A stretch of 64,000 nt of DNA from Beta vulgaris subsp. vulgaris (Eukaryota > Streptophyta > Magnoliopsida > Caryophyllales > Amaranthaceae): contig NC_079206.1 of NCBI RefSeq assembly GCF_026745355.1, positions 44,641,216 to 44,705,215 of the forward strand, in the 5' to 3' direction. The notes beneath the pieces were generated by a model. That model had not been told where the DNA came from. It did not search any database and saw nothing but the letters and a program-made list of their open reading frames with translations. Each line of letters opens with the position of its first letter. Within the stretch, counting starts at the first letter, position 1. Both the position numbers and the translations under genes were made by a program. Positions 63,319 through 64,000 of this stretch are shown here, in pieces.

Positions 63319-64000
63319 TATACATATACAATAACTTACCAGAGTGTCGGCCCTCTTTTCGGCACCTGACTTACTGTACTCCTTCCATAGAGTATCCGCA
63401 AATCTGGACGAGCTCATGTCTCCAATCCAAGATTTCCTTAGTTTGCTCCTGGCTGAATCTGCAAAAGGAATAAAACAAGTGTTGGATGAATGATAAGCAA
63501 GTCTAGAAATTTTTACTTGGAAGATTCTTAGTTGATATACCTCTGTCCTCGTCCTGCCGTAAGCCGGCAGCGACTGAAGTTGTCATGGTAAAACTTTCCT
63601 TAAAAGGAATCCAATTGGACGGACCCTTGAAAGAAACATCTTCCATAGTATACTCCGAAACCCGGAAGTACTCCACCATCTCTTCGGCAGAGTTACTCTC
63701 AGTTCCAGGTATGAGGCCATCCGTCCAGTATTTGTGGTTGTCCGGCTAAAATACCGAAGACGGTTTGCCACCGCTTTATTGGGCGCCTGGACAAAGAGGA
63801 ACTCGCCCTTCCATGAGTGCATCTTGGAAGTCTTATCCCAAGACATCAAGAATCCTTGACGGTTGCACACGCTCAGCCAGCTTCCTTCAATGGTCCTAGG
63901 GACCTTGGCAACGTAGTGAATATGGGTGAAAGCGGCCAGAGAAGGGTCCTTTCCCTTTAAGTTGCAGACGGCCAGAAAGGTAAGGATGTTTTGCCAAGAG

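Larger units (their letters stand above)
54234..64000 (+). mobile_element. Ty3/gypsy Tat-type element with antisense ORF, right end outside window
   Basis: Layout: 5' LTR, primer site, gag, protease, reverse transcriptase, RNase H, extra RNase H, integrase (to 60679), about 1 kb of spacer with short repeats, then an antisense gene from the right. The extra RNase H after RT, and an antisense ORF between pol and the 3' LTR, are hallmarks of Tat/Retand/Grande-type elements. It is inserted in copia LTR sequence. Confidence 0.85.
61707..64000 (-). pseudogene. Antisense ORF (aORF) of the Tat element, spliced
   Basis: Minus strand. Exon A runs from the window edge to 63541; then an 82-bp intron (63540-63459, GT...CAG); exon B 63458-63340; a 579-bp intron (63339-62761, GTAAGT...CAG); and exon C from 62760. 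The reading frame is kept across both joins. Exon A has SWKGEFLFVQAPN, like the putative gypsy-type transposon (aORF) family. Exon C has a basic bipartite-like stretch (KKRPAGTSE, PPSKKAKGF, KKRKTTR) and then a coiled-coil-like segment (62100-62250). Frameshifts lie near 63745 and 62270-62350 (the second at a 64-bp duplication), so the gene is decayed. Such aORFs have no established function. Confidence 0.65.

Overview
This is a nuclear fragment of a flowering plant, most likely a eudicot. The base composition is AT-rich, the genes have short GT-AG introns, and much of the window is layered plant transposons. I cannot fix the species; a Caryophyllales-type genome is only a weak guess.

Three gene loci look real. 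(1) A complete cytosolic glyceraldehyde-3-phosphate dehydrogenase gene (GAPC type) lies at 12253-15556 (+). It has 12 coding exons and encodes 337 aa, with a G-box and a telo-box upstream. (2) A Ser/Arg-rich protein gene with a charged, coiled-coil-like segment lies at 23679-28976 (+). It has 8 exons and encodes about 558 aa of unknown function. (3) A fused DUF295 / F-box / DUF295 gene lies at 40016-42235 (+), with one 90-bp intron. A fourth locus at 53283-53781 is the first exon of a plastid-type gene; it has a nonsense codon and is cut by LTR sequence.

The rest is mobile DNA. At the left edge (1-4031, minus) is the 5' part of a Ty3/gypsy element of the Tat type: LTR, primer site and gag-pol. 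At the right edge (54234 to beyond 64000, plus) is a second Tat-type element with a decayed gag-pol, an extra RNase H, and an antisense ORF whose intron holds an 89-bp tandem repeat. A Ty1/copia element (44991-51875, TSD AGCAC) carries a CACTA element inside gag (TSD TAT). A 2.7-kb solo LTR of chromovirus type lies at 17499-20230. Helitrons, hAT, Mutator/foldback, Tourist, Stowaway and CACTA-derived elements fill most spaces, often with readable target duplications.

The most unusual items are: a foldback element with 10-bp TSDs that carries nine near-identical 25-bp palindromes just upstream of the coiled-coil gene; a 1-kb hairpin element whose arms are C-rich then G-rich; a 1.33-kb sequence repeated in tandem (2.7 copies, nearly identical); and the spliced antisense ORF with its intronic minisatellite. 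The genes show no sign of forming one pathway.
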